This document shows positions 48,708-57,664 of a stretch of 64,000 bases of DNA, in pieces. Source of the stretch: SIG440 sp045580025 (GTDB lineage: Bacteria > Bacillota > Clostridia > Monoglobales > Monoglobaceae); NCBI GenBank assembly GCA_045580025.1, contig JAZNNB010000030.1, positions 48,594 to 112,593 on the forward strand. Reading direction: 5' to 3'. The notes under the pieces were generated by a model. That model ran no database searches. It was not told the origin of the DNA and saw only the letters and a program-made list of their open reading frames with translations. Position 1 is the first letter of the stretch. Each line of letters begins with the position of its first letter. Position numbers and translations under genes: made by a program.

Positions 48708-49340
48708 CTAACCTTCAAGTGCCTTAAGGACAGCCACGGTCGTGTCCGCAATGCCATCCTTTCCGATAGCGGTTTTAAGCATTCCGCGGTCAGCATAGAA
48801 TTTTTTGAGAGGCTCGGTCTGCTTGTAATATGTGGCAAGACGGTCTTTTATAATTTCTGGCTTATCGTCCTCACGAGTGGTAAGAACGCCGCCACACTTG
48901 TCACAAATGCCTGGTGTTTGAGGCTTCTTGTGTTCCTTATGATAGGAACTTCCGCATTTTTTACATTCAAGTCTGCCTGAAAGTCTTTCAATAATTTTTT
49001 CGTCTTCAACCTCAATGGTCAAAACTTTGTCTATCTCGATGCCCGCCTTGTCAAGAGCTTCTGCCTGGACAATATTTCTTGGAAATCCGTCAAGGATAAA
49101 GCCCTCTTTGCAGTCATCTTCGTTCAGTCGTTTTTTTACAATATCTATCATTAAATCATCCGGAACAAACTTTCCGTCATTGATGTAATTTTCAGCAATT
49201 TTTCCAAGTTCTGTACTATCCGCAATATTTTTTCTTAAGATTGCACCTGTTGAAATTGTGGGAATATTAAAATGCTTGCTCAAAACCTCAGCTTGAGTTC
49301 CTTTTCCCGCGCCGGGTGCTGCCAAAATAATAAGTTTCAT
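48708..49340 (-). CDS. adk: Adenylate kinase
   Basis: A 210-residue NMP kinase (ATP + AMP to 2 ADP). The P-loop is APGAGKGTQ at residues 8-16. The LID carries a four-Cys zinc site (CKKCG and CDKCG), the Gram-positive type. LDGFPRN binds AMP. The start is ATG 49340 behind AAGGGGTAAA. A 171-bp structured gap separates it from secY. Confidence 0.97.
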   Translation of the reverse strand: MKLIILAAPGAGKGTQAEVLSKHFNIPTISTGAILRKNIADSTELGKIAENYINDGKFVPDDLMIDIVKKRLNEDDCKEGFILDGFPRNIVQAEALDKAGIEIDKVLTIEVEDEKIIERLSGRLECKKCGSSYHKEHKKPQTPGICDKCGGVLTTREDDKPEIIKDRLATYYKQTEPLKKFYADRGMLKTAIGKDGIADTTVAVLKALEG

Positions 49341-49511
49341 TTTTATTTACCCCTTAATTTTGTCATTTCTTAAATCTTGCACTAAAAATTTTATGCCACT
49401 TGTGAGCTTTTAAACCACATAATCCTAAAAACTCCACAAGGGGCTACCCGGATGCTAATTCTGCACCCACGGGTATCCCCTGCAAAGCCACGGAGCAAAC
49501 GCTCCAAAAAA
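49341..49511 (-). promoter_or_regulatory. Structured 171-nt gap between secY and adk
   Basis: On the minus strand: hairpin GGAGC-GTTT-GCTCC just after secY. Then a long stem at 49480-49440 follows: GGGG, ACCCG and GGTGC pair with GCATC, CGGGT and CCCC, separated by 2-base internal loops. The innermost helix needs a G-U pair that exists only on the minus-strand RNA, in line with an RNA element. Role unknown. Confidence 0.55.
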
Positions 49512-50795
49512 TTATTCCAAAAATCCTTTATAGTGTCTCATAAGCATCTGTGACTCAAGCTGATTTACTGTTTCAAGAGCAACACCAACCACGATGAGTA
49601 ATGATGTTCCGCCTATTGAGAAATTGTTTATCTTCAGTCCGTAGTTCATAAAAATCGGAATGATAGCAATTATCGCAAGGAAAATAGCTCCTGCCAGTGT
49701 AATCTTTGAAAGAACACGGCTTATGAAATCTGATGTAGGACGGCCCGGACGGATACCGGGGATAAATCCTCCGTTCTTCTTCATATTATTAGCCATTTCA
49801 ATAGGATTGAACTGAATAGCTGTATAGAAATATGTGAAGAAGATAATAAGGAAGAAATAAAGAACCGCATATGCCCAGTGATTTGGTGAGAACACCTTAA
49901 GGAATCCACCCCAGAAACCGCTGTCCCCTGCCTGAACACCAAAGAATGATGCTATTGTTGCAGGGAATGCCATGATTGACATAGCAAAGATAACTGGGAT
50001 AACGCCTGCTGATGCAACCTTAATCGGAATATGAGTGCTCTGTCCGCCATACATTTTTCTGCCCACAACACGTTTTGCATACTGAACAGAAATTCTTCTT
50101 TCAGCACTGTTCATAGCAACAACAAAGCCTACTACAACAAGTGCCACAATTACCAAAAGGATTGCTCCAACAACGCCCATTGTACCGTTCATCATATACT
50201 GATAAAGTGATGTAACAGCTGTGGGACCGCTTGAAATGATACCCGCAAAGATTATAAGCGAGATACCATTACCAACGCCTTTTTCGGTAATCTGTTCACC
50301 AAGCCACATAAGGAATGCTGTACCTGCTGAAAGAGTAATAACGATTACAACAGCTGGCCAGAAGCCTGTCATTGTAACAGCGTTGTAGCTCTTGAGCAGG
50401 AAATAAAGTCCTGTAGCCTGGATAAGTGCCAAAACAACAGTTGCCACTCTCTGAATCTCAGCAATTTTCTTTCTGCCTTCTTCGCCTTCCTTCTGAAGTC
50501 TCTCAAGTGCGGGAATAGCCACACAGAGAAGCTGCATAATAATGGAAGCGTTGATGTAAGGCGTAATACTCATTGCAAAGATGGTTGTATTCTGGAACGC
50601 ACCACCTGATACCAAGTCAATGAAGCCAAATAATGAATTGTTTGTGCTTTCAAACATCATTTTGAGCTGTGACGGGTCAAGCAGCGGAACAGGAATAACA
50701 GAACCAAGTCTGAAAATGATAATCATGCCGAGGGTATAAAGGATTTTCTTTCTCAGGTCTGCAATTTTCCACGCATTCCTAATTGTTTCAAACAT
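49512..50795 (-). CDS. secY: Preprotein translocase subunit SecY
   Basis: A 427-residue channel subunit with ten membrane helices, the central pore of SecYEG. The family blocks SGGAFQNTTIFAMSITPYINASI and FMWLGEQITEKGVGNGISL are clear. The start is ATG 50795, 1 bp before the rplO stop, so translation is coupled. Transcribed with the spc genes. Confidence 0.98.
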   Translation of the reverse strand: MFETIRNAWKIADLRKKILYTLGMIIIFRLGSVIPVPLLDPSQLKMMFESTNNSLFGFIDLVSGGAFQNTTIFAMSITPYINASIIMQLLCVAIPALERLQKEGEEGRKKIAEIQRVATVVLALIQATGLYFLLKSYNAVTMTGFWPAVVIVITLSAGTAFLMWLGEQITEKGVGNGISLIIFAGIISSGPTAVTSLYQYMMNGTMGVVGAILLVIVALVVVGFVVAMNSAERRISVQYAKRVVGRKMYGGQSTHIPIKVASAGVIPVIFAMSIMAFPATIASFFGVQAGDSGFWGGFLKVFSPNHWAYAVLYFFLIIFFTYFYTAIQFNPIEMANNMKKNGGFIPGIRPGRPTSDFISRVLSKITLAGAIFLAIIAIIPIFMNYGLKINNFSIGGTSLLIVVGVALETVNQLESQMLMRHYKGFLE

Positions 50796-51233
50796 TTATA
50801 CCACCTCAACCTTTCCACCGGCAGCAACAATCTTTTCTTCTGCTGTTTTGCTGAATCTTTTAGCCTTAACTGTGAAAGCTTTGTTAACTTCACCGCGACC
50901 AAGGAAAACAACTCCATCACAAACCTTTGAAATTATGCCGTTTTCTTTGAGCACTTCAGCAGTAACTTCGCTGCAGTCCAGCTTGTTAAGAACTTCTACG
51001 TTAACAGAAACGAATTCCTTTGCAAAAATATTTGTAAAGCCACGTTTTGGAAGTCTTCTGTAGATAGGCATCTGACCACCTTCAAAACCGGGACGAACAC
51101 CGCCGCCGCTGCGGGCATTCTGACCTTTGTGGCCTCTGCCTGCTGTTTTGCCGTTACCGCTACCGTGACCTCTGCCTACTCTGAATCTATCTTTCTTTGA
51201 GCCTTCGCTCGGAGATAATTCATGAAGTTTCAT
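50796..51233 (-). CDS. rplO: 50S ribosomal protein L15
   Basis: 145 residues, starting MKLHELSPSEGSKKDRFRVG. The Gly/Arg-rich GRGHGSGNGKTAGRGHKGQ is typical. The start is ATG 51233 behind GAGGAGGTG; a GTG within that site was rejected. Confidence 0.98.
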   Translation of the reverse strand: MKLHELSPSEGSKKDRFRVGRGHGSGNGKTAGRGHKGQNARSGGGVRPGFEGGQMPIYRRLPKRGFTNIFAKEFVSVNVEVLNKLDCSEVTAEVLKENGIISKVCDGVVFLGRGEVNKAFTVKAKRFSKTAEEKIVAAGGKVEVV

Positions 51234-51282
51234 TGAGTACACCTCCTCTTTAAATTATAAAATCAATACTTTGAGGCAAAGC

Positions 51283-51465
51283 TTATGCCTCTTCAACCGA
51301 AACCAGATGAGAAACTTTGAAAATCATACCTCTGATCTGAGGATTGTCAGGTTTCTCAACGCACTGATGAAGTTTCTTGAGTCCAAGAGCTTCAACTGTA
51401 GCAATCTGATCCTTTTTGCAACCAATTGTACTTTTTACAAGTGTTACTTTCAATGTGTTTGCCAA
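51283..51465 (-). CDS. rpmD: 50S ribosomal protein L30
   Basis: 60 residues with LKVTLVKSTIGCKKDQIATVEALGL at the N-terminus, the bacterial short form. The start is ATG 51465 behind AGGAGGTTTTTT. It lies between rpsE and rplO. Confidence 0.97.
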   Translation of the reverse strand: MANTLKVTLVKSTIGCKKDQIATVEALGLKKLHQCVEKPDNPQIRGMIFKVSHLVSVEEA

Positions 51466-51501
51466 GGAAAAAACCTCCTATCTCTCTTGGTCGTAAACTA
51501 C

Positions 51502-52032
51502 TTAACCCAAAATTTCTTCGGGCTTTTTGCCTCTGAGCTTTGCAACATCTTCAATGCTCTTAAGAGCAGCGAGTGCCTGAACGGTTGCAGATACAACGTT
51601 CTTGGGGTTGTTGCTTCTGAGACATTTTGTTCTGATATCACGGATGCCGGCAAGCTCCAAAACCGCACGTGCGGGACCACCGGCGATAACACCGGTACCT
51701 TCTGCAGCGGGTTTGAGAAGAACTCTTCCTGCGCCGTATTCACCGATGATTTCATGAGGAATAGTAGTTTTAACCATGGGAACAGTAATCATATTTTTCT
51801 TAGCTTCGTCGATAGCCTTGCGAATTGCATCCGGAACTTCGGCTGCCTTACCCATGCCATAACCAACATGACCGTTCTCGTCACCAACAACTACCAGGGC
51901 GCTGAATCTGCTTGTTCTACCACCCTTAACAGTCTTTGATACACGATTAAGAGAAACTACTTTTTCCTTTATGTCAAGCGTACTTGCATCAATACGCTCT
52001 TGCTTTTTTGTTATCTCTACTCTTTCTGCCAT
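51502..52032 (-). CDS. rpsE: 30S ribosomal protein S5
   Basis: A 176-residue protein with an N-terminal double-stranded RNA-binding fold (VVSLNRVSKTVKGGRTSRFSALVV) and a C-terminal S5 domain (AGVRDI-like AGIRDIRTKCLRSNN). It lies near the mRNA entry and helps fidelity. The start is ATG 52032 behind GAGGTGAAAA. Confidence 0.98.
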   Translation of the reverse strand: MAERVEITKKQERIDASTLDIKEKVVSLNRVSKTVKGGRTSRFSALVVVGDENGHVGYGMGKAAEVPDAIRKAIDEAKKNMITVPMVKTTIPHEIIGEYGAGRVLLKPAAEGTGVIAGGPARAVLELAGIRDIRTKCLRSNNPKNVVSATVQALAALKSIEDVAKLRGKKPEEILG

Positions 52033-52102
52033 TGTGTGTTTTCACCTCTTTCAATTTAATTGACAATTTTGTCTTTGCAAAAGAAATTTTGCTTTCGCAA
52101 TA

Positions 52103-52465
52103 TTAGAATTCCAAACCGCCTTCACGAGCACCTGCAGCAAGTTCTGCAACTCTGCCGTGATAAACATATCCGCCTCTGTCGAAAACAACAGTCTTGATGT
52201 TTGCTTCCAATGCTTTCTTTGCAACAGACATTCCAACCGCTTTAGCAGCATCCTTGTTGCCACCGTAGTTTGCCTTGAGGTCAGCGTCAAGAGTTGATGC
52301 TGAAACCAAAGTCTTACCGGTTGTATCGTCAATAATCTGTGCGTATATATTTTTGAGACTTCTGTAAACGCAAAGTCTTGGCACCGCAGTTGTTCCTGAA
52401 ACTTTTTTACGAACTCTTGCGTGTCTTGCGCGTCTAGCCTCTTCGCTACTTTTTCTTTTAATCAT
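52103..52465 (-). CDS. rplR: 50S ribosomal protein L18
   Basis: 120 residues, starting MIKRKSSEEARRARHARVRK, a 5S rRNA-binding protein. The C-terminal FDRGGYVYHGRVAELAAGAREGGL is typical. The start is ATG 52465, 9 bp after GGAGGTG; the in-frame GTG inside that site was rejected. Confidence 0.98.
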   Translation of the reverse strand: MIKRKSSEEARRARHARVRKKVSGTTAVPRLCVYRSLKNIYAQIIDDTTGKTLVSASTLDADLKANYGGNKDAAKAVGMSVAKKALEANIKTVVFDRGGYVYHGRVAELAAGAREGGLEF

Positions 52466-52557
52466 TTTAAATTGCACCTCCTTGCGGTTTAGTGTAAATA
52501 TACCTCAAATAAGTTATTTCTTAAGATACAAGAGGAATGGGACTAAGTAAAAATATT

Positions 52558-53106
52558 TTATTTCTTCTTAGAACCTGTCTTACCTTCTTTTCTTCTAATA
52601 ACTTCTTCAACGTACTTGATACCTTTACCCTTATAAGGTTCAGGCGGTCTCTTTTCTCTTACCTGTGCGGCAAACTGACCAACCTTCTGCTTGTCATAAC
52701 CTGAAATGATAATCTGGTTAGGCTGAGGAACATCGATTTTTATGCCGTCGATTTCTTCCATTTCAACCTGATGTGAATAACCAAGGTTCATAACGAGCTT
52801 GTTGCCCTGTTTTGCTGCTCTGTAACCAACACCGTTGATTTCAAGCTGCTTCTGATAACCTTCAGAAACACCTGTAACCATGTTAGCGATAAGAGTTCTT
52901 GTAAGGCCGTGGAGAGCTCTGTGTTCTTTCTGTTCTGAAGGACGTTCAACAACGATAGTGTCGCCGTCTTTTTTGATTGTCATATCAGAAGACATTGTCT
53001 GAACCAAAGTTCCTTTTGCGCCTTTAACTGTAATTTCATTATTTGCGCCTATTGTAACATCAACACCAGCAGGTATCAAAATAGGCTGCTTTCCTATACG
53101 AGACAT
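52558..53106 (-). CDS. rplF: 50S ribosomal protein L6
   Basis: 182 residues, starting MSRIGKQPILIPAGVDV, with two repeated L6 domains; the second carries KVGQFAAQVREKRPPEPYKGKGI. The start is ATG 53106 behind AAGGAGGAATAA. Confidence 0.98.
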   Translation of the reverse strand: MSRIGKQPILIPAGVDVTIGANNEITVKGAKGTLVQTMSSDMTIKKDGDTIVVERPSEQKEHRALHGLTRTLIANMVTGVSEGYQKQLEINGVGYRAAKQGNKLVMNLGYSHQVEMEEIDGIKIDVPQPNQIIISGYDKQKVGQFAAQVREKRPPEPYKGKGIKYVEEVIRRKEGKTGSKKK

Positions 53107-53123
53107 AGTTTATTCCTCCTTCC

Positions 53124-53522
53124 TTACCAAATAAATGCGAGAACTTCGCCGCCTACGTTCTGTTTGCGAGCTTCTTTGTCTGTCATTATACCCTTTGATG
53201 TAGAGATAATGGCAATACCAAGTCCCTTAAGAACCTGAGGAAGTTCTTCCTTTGATGCGTATATTCTGAGACCGGGCTTTGAAACTCTCTTAAGTCCTGT
53301 AAGAACCTTCTGCTTGTTCTCAGCGTATTTGAGAGTAACGCGAATTACGCCCTGCGTGCTATCATCAATATACTCAACATTCTTTACATATCCTTCATCA
53401 AGCAAAATTTTTGCAATAGCTTTTTTCATGTTTGATGCAGGAATATCAACTGTCGCGTGTCTCTGGTTGTTAGCATTTCTTATTCTTGTAAGCATATCTG
53501 CTATTGGATCTGTGATGTGCAT
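53124..53522 (-). CDS. rpsH: 30S ribosomal protein S8
   Basis: 132 residues, starting MHITDPIADMLTRIRNANNQ; the C-terminus STSKGIMTDKEARKQNVGGEVLAFIW is typical. The start is ATG 53522 behind AAGGAGGATAAAT. The 22 upstream in-frame codons before it are intergenic and were excluded. Confidence 0.98.
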   Translation of the reverse strand: MHITDPIADMLTRIRNANNQRHATVDIPASNMKKAIAKILLDEGYVKNVEYIDDSTQGVIRVTLKYAENKQKVLTGLKRVSKPGLRIYASKEELPQVLKGLGIAIISTSKGIMTDKEARKQNVGGEVLAFIW

Positions 53523-53645
53523 ATTTATCCTCCTTTTTATCGGATTTTGTGAGTCAGTTTGGCTATCCGTATCCAAGCAATTAGCCACTTGACTCTCCTT
53601 TAAATTAAATTTTTACTTTTCAGACAAAACGTCTGTATTTACCCT

Positions 53646-53831
53646 TTACCAGGATGCTTTCTTCACTCCGGGAATCTGACCTTTGTAAGCAAGTTCTCTG
53701 AAGCAGATTCTGCAGATGCCAAACTTACGAAGATAAGCGTGGGGTCTTCCGCAGATTTTGCATCTGTTGTATTCACGGGTAGAATACTTCTGTTCTTTCT
53801 GCTGTTTTAAAACCATAGCCTTTTTTGCCAT
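53646..53831 (-). CDS. rpsN: 30S ribosomal protein S14, zinc type
   Basis: A 61-residue type Z S14 with two CxxC pairs (CKICGRPH and CRICF). The end, GQIPGVKKASW, is the family C-terminus. The start is ATG 53831 behind GGAGGAGATTAAAG. Eighteen more upstream codons lie in the gap to rplE and were excluded. Confidence 0.98.
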   Translation of the reverse strand: MAKKAMVLKQQKEQKYSTREYNRCKICGRPHAYLRKFGICRICFRELAYKGQIPGVKKASW

Positions 53832-53896
53832 AAGCTTTAATCTCCTCCATTTCTGATTTTTCAATGGACAATTTTGTTTAAGCAAATGCTTCTTTA

Positions 53897-54433
53897 CTAT
53901 CTTGTAAAGGGAGCACCCATCAGTGTGAGAAGCTCACGAGCTTCTTCGTCGGTCTTTGCTGTTGTAACAAAAATGATATCCATACCACGGATTTTATCAA
54001 TCTTATCATAGTCTATTTCCGGGAAAATAAGCTGTTCCTTAATACCCAGTGAATAGTTTCCTCTGCCATCGAAGGAATTGGGGTTGATACCTCTGAAGTC
54101 ACGAACACGTGGGAGTGCTGCGTTGAACAGTCTGTCAACGAACTCATACATCTTCGCACCACGGAGAGTAACCTTACAACCAATGTTCATACCTTCTCTG
54201 ACTTTAAATGAAGCCACAGACTTCTTTGCTTTTGTGATAACAGGCTGCTGACCGGTAATCAAAGCAAGGTCGTTCATAGCATAATCAATAGCCTTTGAAT
54301 TTTCTTTTGCTTCACCAACGCCGACATTGATAACAACTTTGTCAAGCTTTGGAATCTGCATAACACTCTTGTATTCGAATTTCTTCATAAGAGCGTCTTT
54401 GATTTCTTTTGTATAACGTTCTTCAAGTCTCAT
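53897..54433 (-). CDS. rplE: 50S ribosomal protein L5
   Basis: A 178-residue 5S rRNA-binding protein. The signature KLDKVVINVGVGEA lies near residue 29, and DFRGINPNSFDGRGNYSLGI is near 115. The start is ATG 54433 behind AAAGGAGGTAAGCG. Confidence 0.98.
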   Translation of the reverse strand: MRLEERYTKEIKDALMKKFEYKSVMQIPKLDKVVINVGVGEAKENSKAIDYAMNDLALITGQQPVITKAKKSVASFKVREGMNIGCKVTLRGAKMYEFVDRLFNAALPRVRDFRGINPNSFDGRGNYSLGIKEQLIFPEIDYDKIDKIRGMDIIFVTTAKTDEEARELLTLMGAPFTR

Positions 54434-54463
54434 TATCGCTTACCTCCTTTCATGAATTAAAAA

Positions 54464-54787
54464 TTATTCACCAAATGTTTCTCCGCATTTCTTGCAGTAA
54501 CGAACGTGCTTGCCGTCCTCCAGAACCTTTCTGCCAACTCTTGTAGGAGCACCACATTTGCCGCAGATGTTCATAACCTTGCTTGCATATATGGGAGTTT
54601 CCTGGCTGATAATTCCGCCAGCTTCGCCCATACGACGAGGTTTCTTGTGCTTTGATGCAATAGAAACACCTTCAACGATAACTGTACGTTTAACAGGGTT
54701 TACTGAAAGAACCTTGCCTTTCTTGCCCTTATCTTTACCGGAAAGAACAATAACATTGTCACCGGTCTTAACGTGCATTTTCAACAT
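54464..54787 (-). CDS. rplX: 50S ribosomal protein L24
   Basis: A 107-residue KOW-domain assembly initiator (KTGDNVIVLSGKDKGKKGKVL). The C-terminus carries two CxxC pairs (CGKCG and CKKCG), a zinc-ribbon form. The start is ATG 54787, 7 bp after GGAGGAA; an ATG three codons later is less well spaced. Confidence 0.97.
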   Translation of the reverse strand: MLKMHVKTGDNVIVLSGKDKGKKGKVLSVNPVKRTVIVEGVSIASKHKKPRRMGEAGGIISQETPIYASKVMNICGKCGAPTRVGRKVLEDGKHVRYCKKCGETFGE

Positions 54788-54903
54788 GATTTTTCCTCCT
54801 TTCGCTTTTACTCAGGAATTACTAATTTAAAATCATCCGATGTTTTTCCGCCCTATCGGGTGTTTCGCCAAAAGAACGAAAAAACGTTTCAGGTTTTAAA
54901 ATC

Positions 54904-55272
54904 TTACAGAACCTCCGGAGCAAGAGACAAAATCTTCATATACTCTTTTTCACGAAGTTCTCTGGCGATTGGGCCAAAGATACGAGTTCCTCTGGGAGTT
55001 TTGTCGTCCTTGATGATAACTGCTGCGTTTTCATCAAATCTGATTTTTGAGCCGTCAGCTCTCTTTACGCCCTGAACACTGCGTACGATAACCGCTTTTA
55101 CAACATCGCCCTTTTTAACAGCACCGCCAGGAGCTGCTTTCTTAACTGAAGCAACGATAACATCGCCGATGTTGCCGTAACGTCTGTATGAGCCGCCGAG
55201 AACACGGATGCACATAAGTTCTTTAGCACCGCTGTTGTCAGCAACTTTAAGCAAAGTCTGCTGTTGTACCAT
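54904..55272 (-). CDS. rplN: 50S ribosomal protein L14
   Basis: 122 residues, starting MVQQQTLLKVADNSGAKELMC; a conserved intersubunit-bridge protein. FDENAAVIIKDDKTPRGTRIFGPIARELR is typical of the C-terminal half. A 116-bp gap with small hairpins separates it from rplX. Confidence 0.98.
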   Translation of the reverse strand: MVQQQTLLKVADNSGAKELMCIRVLGGSYRRYGNIGDVIVASVKKAAPGGAVKKGDVVKAVIVRSVQGVKRADGSKIRFDENAAVIIKDDKTPRGTRIFGPIARELREKEYMKILSLAPEVL

Positions 55273-55340
55273 AATGGATTTCCTCCTATCCTTAAGATAT
55301 CAATTCTAAGATGCACACTGCATCTTGTCTTAAAGCCAAT

Positions 55341-55601
55341 TTATTTAGCTTTTTCAACGATTTCAACCAATCTCCATCTCTTGTCTTTAGAAAGAGGTCT
55401 GGTCTCCATAACCTTTACTTTGTCACCTACGCGGCACTCGTTGTTTTCATCGTGAGCCTTGAGCTTATAGGTGTTCTTCATAACCTTCTTGTAAACCGGG
55501 TGCTTAACGCTGTCTTTAATAGCAACAACGATAGTTTTGTCCATCTTGTCACTTACAACCTCGCCTACACGGGTTTTACGATAGTTGCGTTTTTCTTCCA
55601 T
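55341..55601 (-). CDS. rpsQ: 30S ribosomal protein S17
   Basis: 86 residues, an OB-fold 16S rRNA-binding protein. The family signatures are GEVVSDKMDKTIVVAI and KLKAHDENNECRVGDKVKVMETRPLSK. The start is ATG 55601 behind AGGAGGTGTAGGG. Confidence 0.98.
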   Translation of the reverse strand: MEEKRNYRKTRVGEVVSDKMDKTIVVAIKDSVKHPVYKKVMKNTYKLKAHDENNECRVGDKVKVMETRPLSKDKRWRLVEIVEKAK

Positions 55602-55616
55602 TAGACCCTACACCTC

Positions 55617-55829
55617 CTATTTGTTTATGTTGGCATTAAGGCCAAGCTCTTGTTCTTTCAAAACCGTCTTAAGCTTTGCGATATCCTTCTTCACTGCAAC
55701 GATTCTCATGGGATTATCCAGCTGATTCATTGCATTCTGAAAGCGAAGATTGAAAAGCTCTTCTTTGAGGTCCTGAATTTTATCAACAATTTCCTGTGAT
55801 GAAAGGTCTCTAATCTCATTTATTTTCAT
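55617..55829 (-). CDS. rpmC: 50S ribosomal protein L29
   Basis: A 70-residue, two-helix protein at the tunnel exit, next to the SRP and trigger-factor site. LKEELFNLRFQNAMNQLDNP is the family signature. The start ATG overlaps the rplP stop by 1 bp. Confidence 0.97.
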   Translation of the reverse strand: MKINEIRDLSSQEIVDKIQDLKEELFNLRFQNAMNQLDNPMRIVAVKKDIAKLKTVLKEQELGLNANINK

Positions 55830-56260
55830 TACATTTCACCTTCCATTTCCTGATCGGCTTTTCTCACAAACTTACACTTGAGAGGAAGCTTGTGCATAGC
55901 AAGACGCATAGCTTCTCTTGCTACTTCTTCACTAACGCCGCCGATTTCAAATAATATTCTGCCGGGCTTAACAACTGCTACCCAATATTCAGGTGAACCT
56001 TTACCGCTACCCATACGAGTTTCAGCAGGTTTCTCTGTTACAGGCTTGTCAGGGAATATCTTAATCCAAACCTGACCGCCTCTCTTTGTATAACGAGTCA
56101 TTGCGATACGGGCTGCTTCAATCTGATTGCTTGTAATCCAAGCAGGTGACTGAGCCTGAAGACCAAATTCGCCGTAAACAACCTTGTTACCGCGAGAAGC
56201 CTTGCCCTTCATTCTGCCACGCATAACACGTCTGAACTTAACTCTTTTTGGTGATAACAT
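55829..56260 (-). CDS. rplP: 50S ribosomal protein L16
   Basis: 143 residues, starting MLSPKRVKFRRVMRGRMKGK. MTRYTKRGGQVWIKIFPDKPVTEKPAETRMGSGKG region is the L16 signature; it lies at the A-site and binds 23S rRNA. The start overlaps the rpsC stop by 1 bp. Confidence 0.98.
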   Translation of the reverse strand: MLSPKRVKFRRVMRGRMKGKASRGNKVVYGEFGLQAQSPAWITSNQIEAARIAMTRYTKRGGQVWIKIFPDKPVTEKPAETRMGSGKGSPEYWVAVVKPGRILFEIGGVSEEVAREAMRLAMHKLPLKCKFVRKADQEMEGEM

Positions 56261-56949
56261 TATTTGTTTCCTCCTTCCCTTTTCTTGGCAGGAGCCTTAA
56301 CTTCCTTTACTTTTTTACCTTCGGCAAGAACTTCGCCTTTGTAAATCCAAACTTTTACGCCGAGCTTACCGTAAGTTGTATCTGCTTCAGCAAAGCCATA
56401 ATCAATGTCAGCTCTGAGTGTCTGAAGCGGAATTGTACCCTCTTGATATTGTTCTGTGCGAGCGATTTCTGCGCCGCCTACACGACCAGAAACAGCTGTC
56501 TTGATACCTTTTGCACCAAGTTTCATTGTTCTTGTCATACACTGCTTCATAGCTTTTCTGAAAGAAATACGTCTTTCGAGCTGTGATGCAATGTTTTCAG
56601 CAACGAGCTGTGCACACAAATCAGGTGTTTTTACCTCGATTACATTGAGGATAACTGATTTTCCTGTAAGTGTTTCAACGTCTTTCTTGAGCTTGTCGAT
56701 TTCACTGCCGCCTTTACCGATAACGATACCGGGCTTTGCAGCGTGGATAGAAAGACGAATTTTGTTTGCAAATTTTTCAATTTCAATTTTGTCAACTCCG
56801 GCAAGGAAAAGCTTTTTCTTAAGAAAAGCTCTGAGCTTGTAGTCTTCTACAAGATTGTCGCCGTAGCTCTTTTTGTCAGCGTACCAACGTGAATCCCAGT
56901 CTTTGATAATACCAACTCGGATACCGTGGGGATTAACCTTCTGACCCAT
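56260..56949 (-). CDS. rpsC: 30S ribosomal protein S3
   Basis: A 229-residue protein with a KH domain (IHAAKPGIVIGKGGSEIDKL) and a C-terminal S3 domain (GAKGIKTAVSGRVGGAEIAR). It guards mRNA entry and has helicase activity with S4 and S5. The start is ATG 56949 behind AGGAGGTAATTTAGC. Confidence 0.98.
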   Translation of the reverse strand: MGQKVNPHGIRVGIIKDWDSRWYADKKSYGDNLVEDYKLRAFLKKKLFLAGVDKIEIEKFANKIRLSIHAAKPGIVIGKGGSEIDKLKKDVETLTGKSVILNVIEVKTPDLCAQLVAENIASQLERRISFRKAMKQCMTRTMKLGAKGIKTAVSGRVGGAEIARTEQYQEGTIPLQTLRADIDYGFAEADTTYGKLGVKVWIYKGEVLAEGKKVKEVKAPAKKREGGNK

Positions 56950-56974
56950 GCTAAATTACCTCCTTTTTGAAAGA

Positions 56975-57310
56975 TTATTCCTTTTCCTTAAGTTTCAAAG
57001 TAATGTGACTTGTCTTTTTGTTGATTCTGAATGCACGGCCCTGAGCTCTAGCCTGAACTCGTTTGAGTGTGGGACCCTGATCCGCAAATACTTCTGAAAC
57101 ATAAAGATTTTCAACGTTCATATTGTAGTTGTTCTCAGCGTTTGCCATAGCAGACTTGAGAAGTTTTTCAACTACAGGACTTGCAGCCTTTGGTGTGTTC
57201 TTGAGGATACCAAGCGCAACGCCAACGGGCTTGTTTCTGATTAAATCTATAACTATACGCACCTTTCTGGGAGCGATGCGTACATGAGTTACTTTTGCAA
57301 CTGCTTCCAT
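56975..57310 (-). CDS. rplV: 50S ribosomal protein L22
   Basis: 111 residues, starting MEAVAKVTHVRIAPRKVRIV; its beta-hairpin reaches the exit tunnel. The tail RAQGRAFRINKKTSHITLKL is typical. The start is ATG 57310, 9 bp after AAAGGAG; ten upstream in-frame codons overlap the site and were excluded. Confidence 0.98.
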   Translation of the reverse strand: MEAVAKVTHVRIAPRKVRIVIDLIRNKPVGVALGILKNTPKAASPVVEKLLKSAMANAENNYNMNVENLYVSEVFADQGPTLKRVQARAQGRAFRINKKTSHITLKLKEKE

Positions 57311-57373
57311 TGTATAAAGCTCCTTTCTTATTGATATCACAAAGATTTATTTGTGATTATAAAATCCAAAAGA

Positions 57374-57646
57374 TTACTTGGAAGTTTTAGCACCTGCATG
57401 ACCTTTATAAGTTCTGGTTGGAGCAAATTCTCCAAGCTTATGACCAACCATATCCTCGGTTACATAAACCGGAACATGCTTTCTGCCGTCATAAACCGCA
57501 ATAGTGTGTCCAACCATTTCAGGAAATATAGTAGATGCTCTTGACCATGTTTTAATAACGACTTTTTCGTTTTTCTCGTTCATTGCTACAATCTTAGCCA
57601 TGAGCTTCGCATCAACGAAAGGTCCTTTTTTAATACTACGACCCAT
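57374..57646 (-). CDS. rpsS: 30S ribosomal protein S19
   Basis: 90 residues, starting MGRSIKKGPFVDAKLMAKI. PEMVGHTIAVYDGRKHVPVYVTEDMVGHKLGEFAPTRT region is the family signature. The start is ATG 57646 behind AAGGAGGTCATTTC. Confidence 0.98.
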   Translation of the reverse strand: MGRSIKKGPFVDAKLMAKIVAMNEKNEKVVIKTWSRASTIFPEMVGHTIAVYDGRKHVPVYVTEDMVGHKLGEFAPTRTYKGHAGAKTSK

Positions 57647-57664
57647 GAAATGACCTCCTTAAAT

